Assembly (NCBI GenBank): GCA_963820545.1
Contig: CAWGAJ010000001.1
Coordinates: forward strand, 310,001-374,000
Origin: CAWGAJ01 sp963820545
GTDB lineage: Bacteria; Planctomycetota; Planctomycetia; Pirellulales; Thermoguttaceae
Direction: 5' to 3'
Length of the DNA: 64,000 nucleotides
Both the position numbers and the translations under genes were made by a program. Below, in pieces: positions 1 through 9,652 of this stretch (its first letter is position 1; each line of letters starts with the position of its first letter). Below the pieces are notes generated by a model that worked only from the letters and a program-made list of their open reading frames with translations, was not told where the DNA came from and searched no databases.

Positions 1-1043
1 CTTATCGAAAATGTGCCGCCGCGCAGATCGTCCACGGTAAATGCCGCGCTGCGGGCCTTTTGGGCCAAGGCGTTCAGTTGCGAGGCGATGTGCGGGATGC
101 TCAGCCGGTCCACGTTGCGCAAGGCTGGCACCACCAGTCCGCGCGGCGTATCGACCGCCACGCCGATATTAATGTATTGCTTGTAGATCACCTCTTCCTT
201 CTCGTCGTCGATGCTGGCATTAAGCGCCGGGTGTTGCTGCAAGGCCATGGCCACGGCCTTAAGCACAAAGGGCATGGCCGTAAGTTTGATCCCTTCGCCA
301 AGATATCCTTGCGGAATGTTTTTGCGAAGATGTTCCAAATCGGTCACATCGGCGTCGTCGAAATTCGTTACATGCGGGATGGTCGTATAAGATTTCACCA
401 TCTGGGCGGCAATTGTGCGGCGGATTTTGCTCATCTTGTCGCGGCGCACTGGCCCCCAATTGTCCGTGCCCGATTCACCTGGCGGTAAAACCCGCTGCGC
501 AATACCTGCACCCGCCTGGGCCGCTGGGGGTTGTGCTTGCGGCATTGTCGCTGCGGCCTTAACGTCTTCGGGCGTGATCCTGTTGCGCACTCCACTGCCC
601 GTTACTTGACGCAGATCGACCCCCAACTCCCGGGCCAGACGGCGCGCCGCCGGCCCGGCGGGAATCAGGTCTTCCCCGACCGGCACCTCAGGCGCAACGG
701 CTTTGCCTGCGCTGGGTGCTGCTGCCGCTTGCGGTTTAGCAGTGTTTGATTGTGCGGCAACTGGCTCGGCCGACTTTGGCGCTACAGGGGCAGCGGGCAC
801 TTCCACTTCGGCCTCGATCGTCAATAGCGTCTGGCCGACCTTGATTGTCTCGCCCTTTTGCACGTGAATCTGGACTACTTTACCGGCGTACGGGCAGGGG
901 ATTTCCACGACGGCCTTATCGGTTTCCAGTTCCAAAACGCCGTCATTGGCCGCGATCACGTCGCCTTCGTGCACCAGTACATTGACGATGTCGCCGCTTT
1001 CCACGTTTTCGCCGAGTTCGGGAAGTTTGAATTCAATGCTCAT
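1..1043 (-). CDS. aceF: Dihydrolipoamide acetyltransferase, pyruvate dehydrogenase E2 (3' end outside window)
   Basis: E2 core of the pyruvate dehydrogenase complex, which transfers acetyl groups from lipoamide to CoA. Only the first 347 residues lie in the window; the frame is open at base 1. The N-terminal lipoyl domain starts MSIEFKLPELGENVESGD and carries the lipoyl-lysine in ETDKAV (Lys43). A Pro/Ala-rich linker follows, then the peripheral subunit-binding domain (PAARRLARELGVDLRQVTG, roughly residues 130-165), then the start of the acyltransferase domain. The catalytic His motif is beyond the edge. The gene follows aceE on the same strand, separated by 124 bases that hold two hairpins. 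The ATG at 1043 starts directly at the lipoyl domain, as usual for the family. Confidence 0.95.
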   Translation of the reverse strand, partial: MSIEFKLPELGENVESGDIVNVLVHEGDVIAANDGVLELETDKAVVEIPCPYAGKVVQIHVQKGETIKVGQTLLTIEAEVEVPAAPVAPKSAEPVAAQSNTAKPQAAAAPSAGKAVAPEVPVGEDLIPAGPAARRLARELGVDLRQVTGSGVRNRITPEDVKAAATMPQAQPPAAQAGAGIAQRVLPPGESGTDNWGPVRRDKMSKIRRTIAAQMVKSYTTIPHVTNFDDADVTDLEHLRKNIPQGYLGEGIKLTAMPFVLKAVAMALQQHPALNASIDDEKEEVIYKQYINIGVAVDTPRGLVVPALRNVDRLSIPHIASQLNALAQKARSAAFTVDDLRGGTFSI

Positions 1044-1073
1044 GATCGGTGATTTAATTAACCTGTCTTATTT

Positions 1074-1147
1074 AGCCCCGGGTGCATACACCCGGGGCAA
1101 CAATATATTATCAATACGTATTTACCCGCCGTGTATTCACGGCGGGC
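1074..1147. repeat. Paired intergenic hairpins, copy 1
   Basis: Two perfect inverted repeats lie in the aceE-aceF gap: arms GCCCCGGGTG/CACCCGGGGC at 1075-1098 and CCCGCCGTG/CACGGCGGG at 1125-1145, both with AT-rich four-base loops and TTAG/CTAA-type flanks. The same pair in the same order recurs at 31307-31385, so this is a dispersed repeat and not just a terminator. Confidence 0.8.
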
Positions 1148-1167
1148 TAAATTAAAATATCCGAAAT

Positions 1168-3891
1168 TTATACAAACATGGGATTTGGTTTATTTGGATC
1201 CAGCCCTAAGGTTGCGATGGCCGCAACGAGTTTTTCTTGAGGAAATTGCCCCTTTTCAACCAACTGGCAAAGTGCCGCCAAAGCGATGCTTTCGGCATCG
1301 ACTTCAAAGAAGCGGCGCAATTCCTCGCGGGCCTCGCTGCGCCCGAAGCCGTCGGTGCCCAGCACTGTGTAATCCGGGCCGACCCAACGGGAAATGGCCA
1401 GCGGCACTGCACTGACATAATCCGAGGCGGCCACGATTGGCCCCGAGTCGCCCTCCATTGACTGGACAACGTATGGTACGCGAGGCGGCTCTTGCGCATG
1501 CAGGCGGTTCCAATGATCCACGTCACGGCCGTCTATGTAAAGTGCTTTATAACTCGTCACGCTGTACACCGTGCTGGAGACGCCGAATTGTTTTTCCAGC
1601 AGGTCTTGGGCCCTCAGTGCCTCGCGCAAGATGGCCCCGCTGCCGAACAGCCGCACTTTAGGCGCGTTCGGCCCCAGATCGCGCTGGGAGAGTTTATAAA
1701 TCCCGCGGCAGATGCCTTCGGTCGAGCCCATGGGCAGGATGGGCATCTCGTAGTTTTCGTTCATCAACGTGATGTAATAGAAGACGTCCTGTTCTTCGTA
1801 AAACATGCGCCGGAGGCCATCGAGCACGATCACTGCCATTTCGTAGGCGTAGCAGGGATCGTACGCGCAGGTTCGGATAGGCCAGGGCAAACAGATGGCT
1901 GTTGCCGTCTTGATGTTGCAGGCCTTCGCCGGCCAGGGTGGTGCGACCGGCGGTGCCGCCCAGCACGAATCCGCGGCAGCGCATGTCGCCGGCCGCCCAG
2001 ATCAGGTCGCCGATCCGCTGGAACCCGAACATCGAGTAATAGATGAAAAACGGGATCATGTTCATGCCGTGGCTGGAATGGGCGCTGCCGGCGGCGATGA
2101 ACGACGACATCGAGCCGGCCTCGGTAATTCCTTCCTCGAGGATCTGGCCGTCTTTGGCTTCGCGATAATAAAGCACGTTGCCGGAATCGACCGGTTCGTA
2201 GAGCTGACCCACGTGCGAATAGATGCCCACCTGGCGGAAAAGCGACTCCATGCCGAACGTGCGGGCTTCGTCGGGCACGATGGGCACAATATAGCGGCCG
2301 ATGTTCTTATCGCGCAGCAGGCGCGTCAGGAGCCTGACAAAGGCCATGGTGCTCGAAACCTCGCGCCCTTCGCTGCCGCCGAAAAACTCAGTGAACTCTT
2401 CCCAATTGGGCGGCTTGAGTTTCCTGGTGGGCGAGCGCCGCCGCGGCACAAAACCGGCCAGGGCCTTGCGGTGCTCGCGGAGATATACCATTTCCGGACT
2501 CTCTGGGGGCGGTTTGTAAAATTCCGCGTGGGCGGCCGCTTCGTCGGAAATGGGAATATCAAAGCGGCGGCGGAATTCGATCAGTTCCTCCTCGTTGAGT
2601 TTTTTCTGTTGATGCGTGACGTTGCGCCCTTCGCCGGCCTCGCCCAGGCCGTAACCTTTGATCGTATGCGCCAGGATCACCGTGGGAGCGCCGCGATGTT
2701 CCACGGCCGCTTTGTAGGCCGCGTAAACTTTGAGCGGATCGTGCCCGCCGCGGTTGAGTTTTACAATCTCCTCATCGCTTAAGTGGGCCACCATTTCTTT
2801 CAGGCGCGGATCAACGCCAAAAAAATGCTCGCGGATATAAGCCCCGGAACTGACCGTATATTTTTGGTACTGCCCATCGACAACCTCGCCCATGCGCCGG
2901 ACCAAAAGGCCTTCTTTATCCTGGGCCAGAAGCGGGTCCCAGGCCGAGCCCCAAATCACTTTGATCACGTTCCAGCCCGCCCCGCGCAAGGCCCCTTCCA
3001 ACTCCTGAATGATCTTGCCGTTGCCGCGCACCGGACCGTCGAGGCGCTGAAGGTTGCAATTGACCACAAAAATCAGGTTATCGAGCTGTTCGCGCGGCCA
3101 GGGTGATAGCCCCGAGGGTTTCGGGTTCGTCACACTCGCCGTCGCCTACAAAGGCCCAAACGCGCGAGGCCTCGGCGTCGGGCTTGATGCCCCGATCGAC
3201 CAGATAGTGATTGAACCGCGCCTGGTAAATCGCCATGATGGGGCCTAGTCCCATGGAGACCGTGGGAAATTCCCAAAAATCGGGCATCAGCCAGGGATGC
3301 GGATACGATGACAAACCGGGCTGGGACTGCAATTCGCGGCGAAAGTTTTTCAGATGATCTTCGCTCAGTCGGCCCAGCAGAAACGCCCGGGCGTAAATCC
3401 CCGGGGCGGCGTGTCCCTGAAAATAAACCTGGTCGGGCGGCAGCGGCCCTTCCTTGCCGCGGATAAAGTGATTGAACGCCACCTCGTACAATGTGGCTGC
3501 CGAGGCATAGGTGGAAATGTGCCCGCCAATGCCTGCACTCTCCTTGTTCGCCCGCACTACCATGGCCATCGCATTCCAGCGGATGATGCTTTTTATTCGG
3601 CGTTCAATTTCGCGATCGCCGGGATATTCAGGCTGATCTTCCACGGGAATGGTATTGATATAAGGTGTGGTAGCCACGCCGGCATAACGCACATTGCGGG
3701 CAAAGGCACGATGCTTAAGCTGCGTCAAAAGATAAGCCGCGCGATTCGAGCCCCGCGCTGGAAATCACATAATCCAGGGCCTCGAGCCACTCCGACGTTT
3801 CCCGGGGATCGGCGTCTTCGGTAAGCAAGGGAAAAAGCCCGCCGGGCAGCGTGCCGTCGGGGAATTTTCCCGGTTTTGTCTGATCTTTCAT
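1168..3891 (-). CDS. aceE: Pyruvate dehydrogenase E1, homodimeric type (three frame breaks)
   Basis: Thiamine-diphosphate-dependent E1 that decarboxylates pyruvate and acetylates the E2 lipoyl group. The coding sequence is read in four consecutive frames: residues begin MKDQTKPGKF at 3891 and end NPMFV at 1168. Conserved AceE blocks include TTPYINTIPVE, the TPP-binding GDGECDEPE with NCNLQRLDGP, GRTTLAGEGLQHQDG and VLGTDGFGRS. Breaks lie at about 3738-3743, 3091-3096 and 1864-1868. At each, adding one GC pair to a GCGC tract restores the family sequence (ESRAAYLL, LAAREQLDN, NLRAYDP), giving about 909 residues against roughly 890 in the E. coli protein. aceF follows. Real inactivation is unlikely because every block on both sides of each break is conserved. 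Confidence 0.93.
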
Positions 3892-3896
3892 AATCG

Positions 3897-4020
3897 TCCC
3901 CTCTCCCGCCAGGAGAGGGTTAGTATAATTGTCCCCTCTCCGGGCACCACGCAGTGGTCGGGGAGAGGGTTAGGGTGAGGGTGATAATCCTTGTTCCCAG
4001 GCTCTGCCGGGGAACGAGAA
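3897..4020. repeat. Intergenic palindromes upstream of aceE
   Basis: The spacer between aceE and the divergent mutase gene holds inverted repeats built from CCCTCTCC...GGAGAGGG around GGGCACCAC/GTGGTCGGGG (3932-3970), plus a second hairpin GTTCCC...GGGGAAC (3991-4015). The CTCTCCGGGCACC core recurs inside the metX-metW gene near 28590. No clear promoter was identified among them. Confidence 0.6.
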
Positions 4021-4141
4021 GTTTACAACTTATCTAGTTATGGGATAATTATGTCCGACTAATAAGGTTTTATAAACCCTGGTAATTTCTCATATTTTAT
4101 TCACAAACTAATTTTTGACCATCGGCTTAAGGAGACAATTT

Positions 4142-5485
4142 GTGGCGGAACCGATCATCAGCGTTTCGGGATTGCGCGGCATTGTCGGCGAAACCCTTAC
4201 TCCGGAGGTAGCCGTTCGCTATGCCGCGGCCTTTGCCGCCATTTTGCCGCCGGGCGATATTTTTATTGGCCGCGACAGCCGTCCGTCGGGCAAGATGCTT
4301 TCGCAGGCGATTCAAGCGGGGTTGCAGGCCTTGGGACGTAACACCATCGACGGCGGCATCCTGGCCACGCCAACCACCGGCGTGCAGCTTAGGGCCTGCC
4401 GGGCAGCCGGAGGCATCCAAATCACTGCCAGCCACAATCCGTCACAGTACAACGGGCTGAAATTGTTTTCTTCTGAAGGAAGAGTTATTCCCTCTGGATT
4501 AGGCCAAAAGGTGCTCGATCGCTATCGAGCGGCCTCGGCCAACCGCGCAAGCCGCGACAAACCAGGCGTTAGTTCCTCGTGCGAAGATTCACTGACGCCG
4601 CATCTATCGGCTATTTTGAATATCGTAGATGTATCTCGCATTCGCAAATGCCGCTTCCGCGTGCTCCTGGATGCCAACCATGGCGCCAGCGGCCCCCTGG
4701 GACGGCGATTGTTAGAGGAACTTGCCTGTCAGGTCACCATTCTTGGCGAAGAACCCAATGGACAGTTCGCCCATACGCCCGAACCCACGGCCGAAAATCT
4801 CGCCGGTGTGTTAAAGTCTGTTACCCAGTCCGGGGCCGATATCGGCTTCTGCCAGGATCCCGACGCCGACCGGCTGGGGATAATTGACGAAACCGGCCGC
4901 TACATCGGCGAGGAATACACCATGGTTCTTTGTGTGGACCATGTGCTGCGACAACGAAAAGGCCCGATTGTATCGAATTGTTCCAGCAGCCGGATGTCCG
5001 AGGATTTGGCCGACAAATATGGCGTGCCGTTTTATCGCGCGGCAGTGGGCGAAGCCAATGTTGTGGATGCCATGCTGGCCCACAATGCGATCTTCGGCGG
5101 CGAAGGCAACGGCGGGCCCATCGATCCGCGCGTGGTATTGGTCCGCGACAGTTTCGTGGGCATGGCACTGATTTTAGATGCCCTGGCCGCCCGGCAGATG
5201 AAGATCAGCCAACTGGCCGACGAACTGCCGCACTATGAAATTGTGAAAACAAAAATCGCTCTGCCGCCGGAAAAAATTCCCGTTGCCTTAGACACCTTGG
5301 AAAAACACTTCTCCGACGCCGTTGCTGATCGGCTGGACGGTCTGCGCCTGGATTGGCCCGGGCGCTGGCTTCTGGTGCGTGCCAGCAATACCGAGCCTAT
5401 CGTTCGCGCCGTGGCCGAAGCCCCCACGGCAGCCGAAGCAGCCGAACTCTGTAAAACCGCAGCAGAAGTGCTGGCAAGAGTGTAG
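4142..5485 (+). CDS. Phosphoglucosamine/phosphomanno-mutase family enzyme
   Basis: Alpha-D-phosphohexomutase of 447 residues, most like the bacterial GlmM/PMM branch that isomerises hexosamine- or hexose-6-phosphate to the 1-phosphate for cell-envelope precursors. It shows all three active-site blocks: the phospho-serine loop ITASHNP (Ser97), the metal loop DPDADRLG and the sugar-binding EGNGG. It starts VAEPIISVSGLRGIVGE, the normal N-terminus. The GTG at 4142 is chosen because AAGGAG lies about 8 bases upstream and the domain begins immediately. The exact sugar specificity cannot be decided from the sequence; length fits GlmM (about 445). Confidence 0.88.
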   Translation: MAEPIISVSGLRGIVGETLTPEVAVRYAAAFAAILPPGDIFIGRDSRPSGKMLSQAIQAGLQALGRNTIDGGILATPTTGVQLRACRAAGGIQITASHNPSQYNGLKLFSSEGRVIPSGLGQKVLDRYRAASANRASRDKPGVSSSCEDSLTPHLSAILNIVDVSRIRKCRFRVLLDANHGASGPLGRRLLEELACQVTILGEEPNGQFAHTPEPTAENLAGVLKSVTQSGADIGFCQDPDADRLGIIDETGRYIGEEYTMVLCVDHVLRQRKGPIVSNCSSSRMSEDLADKYGVPFYRAAVGEANVVDAMLAHNAIFGGEGNGGPIDPRVVLVRDSFVGMALILDALAARQMKISQLADELPHYEIVKTKIALPPEKIPVALDTLEKHFSDAVADRLDGLRLDWPGRWLLVRASNTEPIVRAVAEAPTAAEAAELCKTAAEVLARV

Positions 5486-5545
5486 ACATGAACCCTCTCG
5501 AAGTTCATCGTTTCTTGCCCAGCCGGTCTGATATCCGTGCAATCA

Positions 5546-5980
5546 TCAATCAGCTTCGTCCACTCGGCGTCGGCGCTTCAGAGTTGCCTGACAGCGCTTT
5601 TGCGCAAGCCGGCGCTCTACCGAACCCAAGGTTGGTTTGGTGGGCCGTCGCGATTTGGGCGGTTTGGCCACGGCCAGCAACATGCGGCGGAGCTTTTCCA
5701 GACAATCGGCCAGATTGCGTGGGGCATCGCGAAACCGCTGGCTAACGATGAGCAAATCGCCCTGGCTTGTTATTTTTCCGCCGTACTTGGCCAAAAACCG
5801 ACTGCGAACCTCCTCGGGCAGACTCGCGCTGTTGCGCACCGGCCAACGCAACGTGGCCTTGGTGCTGACTTTGTTGACGTTCTGCCCTCCGGGTCCGCCG
5901 CTGCGGGCATAGGTAATCGTGAACTCCCGCAGGGCAATTCGAAGCCGGGAGGTAACGATCAGTGTCTGGGACGATTTCAT
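5546..5980 (-). CDS. arfB: GGQ-domain peptidyl-tRNA hydrolase of the ArfB (YaeJ) family
   Basis: A 144-residue protein of the RF-1-like class that releases peptides from stalled ribosomes without stop-codon recognition. The catalytic block ARSGGPGGQNVNKVSTKA lies near residues 25-42, and the C-terminal tail is strongly basic (KPPKSRRPTK...KRRRR), as expected for the part of ArfB that enters the empty mRNA channel. It lacks the codon-recognition domains of RF1/RF2. The start at 5980 places the domain in the family-typical position; an upstream ATG at 6031 would add 17 unconserved residues. It converges on the mutase gene, with 60 bases between the two stops. Confidence 0.88.
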   Translation of the reverse strand: MKSSQTLIVTSRLRIALREFTITYARSGGPGGQNVNKVSTKATLRWPVRNSASLPEEVRSRFLAKYGGKITSQGDLLIVSQRFRDAPRNLADCLEKLRRMLLAVAKPPKSRRPTKPTLGSVERRLAQKRCQATLKRRRRVDEAD

Positions 5981-6066
5981 ATAATGACCCGAATTGCTTT
6001 CCCGCCGCCCTTCAGTTATTTTAATGAACATCCGGGATTAAAACGATACCTGCTCAATGATCTAGC

Positions 6067-7676
6067 ATGAGCTCTTTGCCCACAAAACATAGCGAAACCT
6101 GGTCCACGCAAATCGGCGTTATTATGGCCGTCACCGGCAGCGCCGTAGGATTGGGAAATTTTTTGCGTTTTCCCGGTTTGGCGGCAAAGTACGAAGGCGG
6201 GGTCTTCATGATCCCTTATTTTATCGCCTTTCTGCTCTTGGGCCTGCCGCTGGCCTGGGCCGAATGGGCCACCGGACGCTACGGCGGAGTGCGCGGATTC
6301 CATTCGGCGGCGGGCATTTATCGCACTATTCGCCGCGGCAAAATTTCCGCGTTTTTCGGGGCCCTGGCCCTGTTGGTGCCCGTGGGAATCTATATGTATT
6401 ACGTCTTTATTGAGGCCTGGTGTCTGGCCTATGCCTGGTACATGATTACAGGCCAACTGGCTTTGGGGCCGGACAAGTCGCAGTATATCGATTTCTTTAA
6501 CCGCTTTGTCGGCGCCGGCCAGAACGGTTCGCTTTTCAGCAGTCAGGCGATGGGCCCCCTGGTCTTTCTGCTGATTTGCATTGGGCTCAATCTTTATTTG
6601 GTTTATCACGGAATAACCAAGGGAATCGAATGGTGCTGTAGAATAGCCATGCCCGCTCTTGTGATCTGCGCCTTGTGGTACTGGCCCGGGTATTGACCTT
6701 GGGCACGCCTGACACGGCCCAGCCCGAACTCAACGTGCTTAATGGTTTGGGATTCATGTGGAATCCGCACACCCAAACACAGGGCTTTTTCCAAAGCCTG
6801 GCAAACGTGCAAATGTGGATGGAGGCGGCCGGGCAGATCTTTTTCACCTTGGGGGTCGGTTTTGGCATCATTATCAACTATTCCAGCTATCTCAGAAAAA
6901 ATGACGACATCGCCTTAAGCGGTCTGACGAGTTGCGCGGGCAATGAATTTTGCGAAGTGGCCCTGGGCGGATTGATCACCATTCCGGCGGCGTTCGTGTT
7001 TCTGGGGGCAAGCACGGTGGCGCAAACCTCCACGTCGAGCTTCAATCTGGGCTTTAAAACCCTGCCCATGGTCTTCCAATACATGCCCCTGGGCCAACTG
7101 GCGGGAACGCTTTTTTTCTTTCTCCTGTTTTTGGCGGCGATAACCAGTTCGGTGGCCATGATCCAGCCGGCCATTGCCTTGCTGGAAGAAGGCTTGGGCC
7201 TGAGACGCCATGCATCGGTTGCGGTTTTGGGTTTAGTGACGATCCTCGGCACGGGCTTTGTCGTTTTCTACTCCCAAGATTTATTGGCACTAAATACGAT
7301 CGACTTTTGGGTAGGCACTTTTTGTATTTATGTATTAGCCACTTTCCAGGCCATTTTTTTCGGCTGGGTGCTGGGCATTGATCGCGGCATGAAAGAGCTG
7401 GATCGCGGGGCGGACATTCGCATTCCCCGGTTTTTTGCCTTCGTAATCAAATACATTTCGCCTTTGTATTTACTGACGATATTTGTACTGTGGTTCCGGC
7501 AGCAAATAACCACGGAAAGCGAAAACCAGTTCCAAGCCATCCTCAGCAATCGCGTGGTGTTCTTGTCGGTGATCTTTATGATTCTGCTGGGCATTTTCTG
7601 GGGGCTTGTGGTGTGGCGCTCCGTGAAGGGCTGGCAAGAGGCCGAAAAAACCGTGCACAAGGAGCCTTCTTCATGA
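6067..7676 (+). CDS. Neurotransmitter:sodium symporter (NSS) family transporter (one frame break)
   Basis: Sodium-coupled amino-acid transporter of the LeuT fold, about 536 residues after repair. The N-terminus carries the sodium/substrate block VTGSAVGLGNFLRFP in TM1, followed by about a dozen hydrophobic segments. The frame breaks at about 6668-6672 (sequence TGCGCCTTG): one extra C gives ICALVVLARVLTLGTPD, matching the usual run from TM5 into the following loop. A deletion is therefore likely a consensus error. The stop overlaps the start of a 48-residue partner (ATGA), the same arrangement as MetP/MetS-type two-component NSS transporters, so methionine, alanine or other neutral amino acids are plausible substrates. 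Confidence 0.88.
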
Positions 7677-7819
7677 CTATCGGCGGCTGGATCATCATGA
7701 TTTTGTCAGTGGGATTTGTCACCGGGTTGTTCGCCTGGTCCATATTGCGCGTAATGCGTTCATCCCACGTAGAAAAATTCGAGCACGTCCAAGACGTGCC
7801 GTTTGTTGATCTGGAATAA
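7673..7819 (+). CDS. Small single-span subunit of the NSS transporter (MetS-like)
   Basis: A 48-residue membrane protein, MTIGGWIIMILSVGFVTG and onward, with one transmembrane helix (residues 5-27) and a basic then acidic cytoplasmic tail ending in FVDLE. Its ATG overlaps the TGA of the transporter gene, so the two are translationally coupled. NSS transporters of the MetP type are known to need such a small subunit for activity. Assignment rests on size, topology and position; the family has too few conserved residues for more. Confidence 0.75.
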   Translation: MTIGGWIIMILSVGFVTGLFAWSILRVMRSSHVEKFEHVQDVPFVDLE

Positions 7820-7825
7820 AGGGAT

Positions 7826-7935
7826 TGGGGATTAGGGATTAGATTCTTCGTTTGAGGTTTAATTGTATTTTGCGCATGTTGTAAAGCCGCGACCAGTGGT
7901 CGCGGTTTGATTGCGGCCGAAGGCCGCTTTAGGGA
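7826..7935. repeat. Heptad repeat and palindromes
   Basis: A short run with 7-base period (GGATTGG, GGATTAG, GGATTAG) is followed by two hairpins: CCGCGACCA/TGGTCGCGG at about 7894-7911 and GCGGCC-GAA-GGCCGC at about 7915-7929. The CGCGACC hairpin recurs near 59455. The hairpins could end transcription of the transporter operon. Confidence 0.6.
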
Positions 7936-7941
7936 TTGGGA

Positions 7942-8760
7942 ATGCTCACAATATTCGTAGTATCCGACGCCACGGGCGGCACGGCGGAGCGCATGGCCCG
8001 TTCGGCATTGATCCAGTTCGAAAACGCACCGGTAACCTTAGTGCGCAGGCCGAATATTCGGACGCCCAAGAGGTTGCGTCTGGTTGTGGAGGAGGCAGCC
8101 GCGGGAGAGTCGCTAATTTTGCACACGCTGGTTTCCAACGAGTTGCGCCGCCTGATGGTCTCCGAAGCCCGCTTGCACCACGTGGATTCGCTGGACATGA
8201 TGGGTCCGATCCTGGACCGCTTGGCCAGGCATTTGAAAATCACGCCGCAGGAAAAGCCCGGTTTGTTCCAGCAGTTGGTCGAGGCGCGGACCAGGGAAAT
8301 CGAAGCCGTGTCTTTCGCCTTTCACCACGATGACGGCCAAAATCCAGCCGACCTGGAGCGTGCCGAAGTGGTCCTGGTGGGCGTATCGCGCACCATGAAA
8401 ACGCCCACCATGTTGTATCTGGCTTATCGGGGTTGGTTCGCGGCCAATGTACCGCTGGTGCCCGGCGTGGCGCCGCCGAAATCGCTGCTCGCCCTGCCCC
8501 CCGAGCGCGTGTTCTGCCTGGTTGTGGCCCCCGACAAACTGCAACAAATGCGCCGCGCCAGGGCCGAAGAAGAATCCATCCCCCTGGAACCTTATATTTC
8601 GCTGGAGCAAATCCGCCGCGAACTGAACTATGCCGAGCAGTTATGCCGCAAACATAACTGGCAGCGGATCGATGTCACGGGCAAATCGGTCGAGGAAGCG
8701 GCCCGAGAAATAATTTTTATGCTCACCGAGGAAAATGAAAATCAAGCTGATGAAGATTAA
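7942..8760 (+). CDS. Pyruvate, phosphate/water dikinase regulatory protein (PpsR/PDRP, DUF299)
   Basis: Bifunctional ADP-dependent kinase and phosphate-dependent phosphorylase that turns PEP synthase or pyruvate phosphate dikinase off and on by modifying a threonine. The 272-residue protein begins MLTIFVVSDATGGTAERMA, the family N-terminus, and carries the P-loop-like GVSRTMKTPTM (residues 147-157) with YLAYRGWFAANVPLVPG after it. The ATG at 7942 is used in preference to the upstream TTG because it begins exactly at the conserved strand. No dikinase gene is in the window, so which enzyme it controls is unknown. Confidence 0.9.
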   Translation: MLTIFVVSDATGGTAERMARSALIQFENAPVTLVRRPNIRTPKRLRLVVEEAAAGESLILHTLVSNELRRLMVSEARLHHVDSLDMMGPILDRLARHLKITPQEKPGLFQQLVEARTREIEAVSFAFHHDDGQNPADLERAEVVLVGVSRTMKTPTMLYLAYRGWFAANVPLVPGVAPPKSLLALPPERVFCLVVAPDKLQQMRRARAEEESIPLEPYISLEQIRRELNYAEQLCRKHNWQRIDVTGKSVEEAAREIIFMLTEENENQADED

Positions 8761-8772
8761 ACATTCGTGTAA

Positions 8773-8888
8773 TTCTGAGCGAAGCGAAGAATCTCTTTTA
8801 AGCCGTCAGCCATCAGCAGTCAGCTTTCAGCCTATAACCTCTTACCTATAACCTCAAAATGAGATCCTTCGCTGCGTTCAGGATGACG
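8773..8888. repeat. Inverted repeat enclosing a heptad array
   Basis: Arms CTGAGCGAAGCGAAGAATCT (from 8775) and AGATCCTTCGCTGCG (from 8861) face each other and enclose 8802-8856, where the sequence repeats every 7 bases (GTCAGCC, ATCAGCA, GTCAGCT, TTCAGCC, TATAACC). The same arms recur at 27790-27881 around unrelated sequence. The rest of the 8761-9043 spacer shows no gene. Confidence 0.65.
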
Positions 8889-9043
8889 TTTGGGCTTATA
8901 GGATAAGCGCAAAATTCCCTGGCCAAGGTGTCTTCGGGGGATTGTACGAATTGTAAAATAAGCTATTGTGTAAGAAGTTCAGTCCAGCATCGTGGCTGGA
9001 CGACGTTGGTTCGTGGAATCTCGATCGGGGTAAGGAGATCATC

Positions 9044-9511
9044 ATGCCAGTCAAGCGCTTAATGGAATTTCTCGACACGCAGCGTGTCAAGTATGTCACT
9101 ATCAAACATTCGCCGGCTTATACCGCGCAGGAAATCGCCGCCTCGGCGCACGTGCGGGGCAAGGAGTTGGCTAAAACGGTGATGGTCAAGATCGACCAGC
9201 AGATGGCCATGGCCGTGTTGCCCGCCTCCTTGAAGGTCAATTTCGAGCGCCTCCAGGAACAGTCCGGCGCCGGCCAGGTGGAACTCGCCAGCGAGAAGGA
9301 ATTCAAAGACATGTTCCCCGACTGCGAAATCGGGGCCATGCCGCCTTTCGGCAATCTCTACGGCCTGGAGGTTTACGCCTCCCACCGGCTGGCGGAAGAT
9401 ACGGAAATCGTTTTCAACGCCGGCTCACACATCGAGTTGATCCGCATGGCCTACAAGGATTTTGAGCGCCTGGTCAAGCCCAAGGTCGCCAACATCAGCT
9501 TCGGGGCGTAA
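9044..9511 (+). CDS. YbaK/ProX-type aminoacyl-tRNA deacylase domain protein
   Basis: A single-domain protein of 155 residues of the YbaK/EbsC superfamily, which hydrolyses mischarged tRNAs (for example Cys- or Ala-tRNAPro). Conserved features are HSPAYTAQEIAASAHVRGKELAKTVMVK, with the central lysine of the KTV motif, and a FGNLYGLEVY block near the end typical of the family. The ATG at 9044 is preceded by TAAGGAG. It stands alone between uppP and the dikinase regulator. The family has several substrate specificities and the sequence does not decide which. Confidence 0.8.
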   Translation: MPVKRLMEFLDTQRVKYVTIKHSPAYTAQEIAASAHVRGKELAKTVMVKIDQQMAMAVLPASLKVNFERLQEQSGAGQVELASEKEFKDMFPDCEIGAMPPFGNLYGLEVYASHRLAEDTEIVFNAGSHIELIRMAYKDFERLVKPKVANISFGA

Positions 9512-9652
9512 TTTCCGCTAGGCCTCAGTGTATGGCAAATACAATAGTAATCTCTTGTTTAGCCGCGAGCCATCGGCGAGCGGGTAAATAGTTCCCCTTA
9601 CCAGTAACCAGTCCGGCGGAAATATATTTTCATCCAGATTACGAGATTCATA

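Noticed and set aside
1895..2782. Plus-strand open frame of 295 codons
   Set aside because: Antisense to the conserved middle of aceE.
1168..3891. Programmed ribosomal frameshifting or pseudogenisation of aceE
   Set aside because: Three breaks at unrelated places share the same GCGC context with those in seven other genes, there is no slippery heptamer with a stimulatory structure, and all domains are conserved; deletion errors explain it better.
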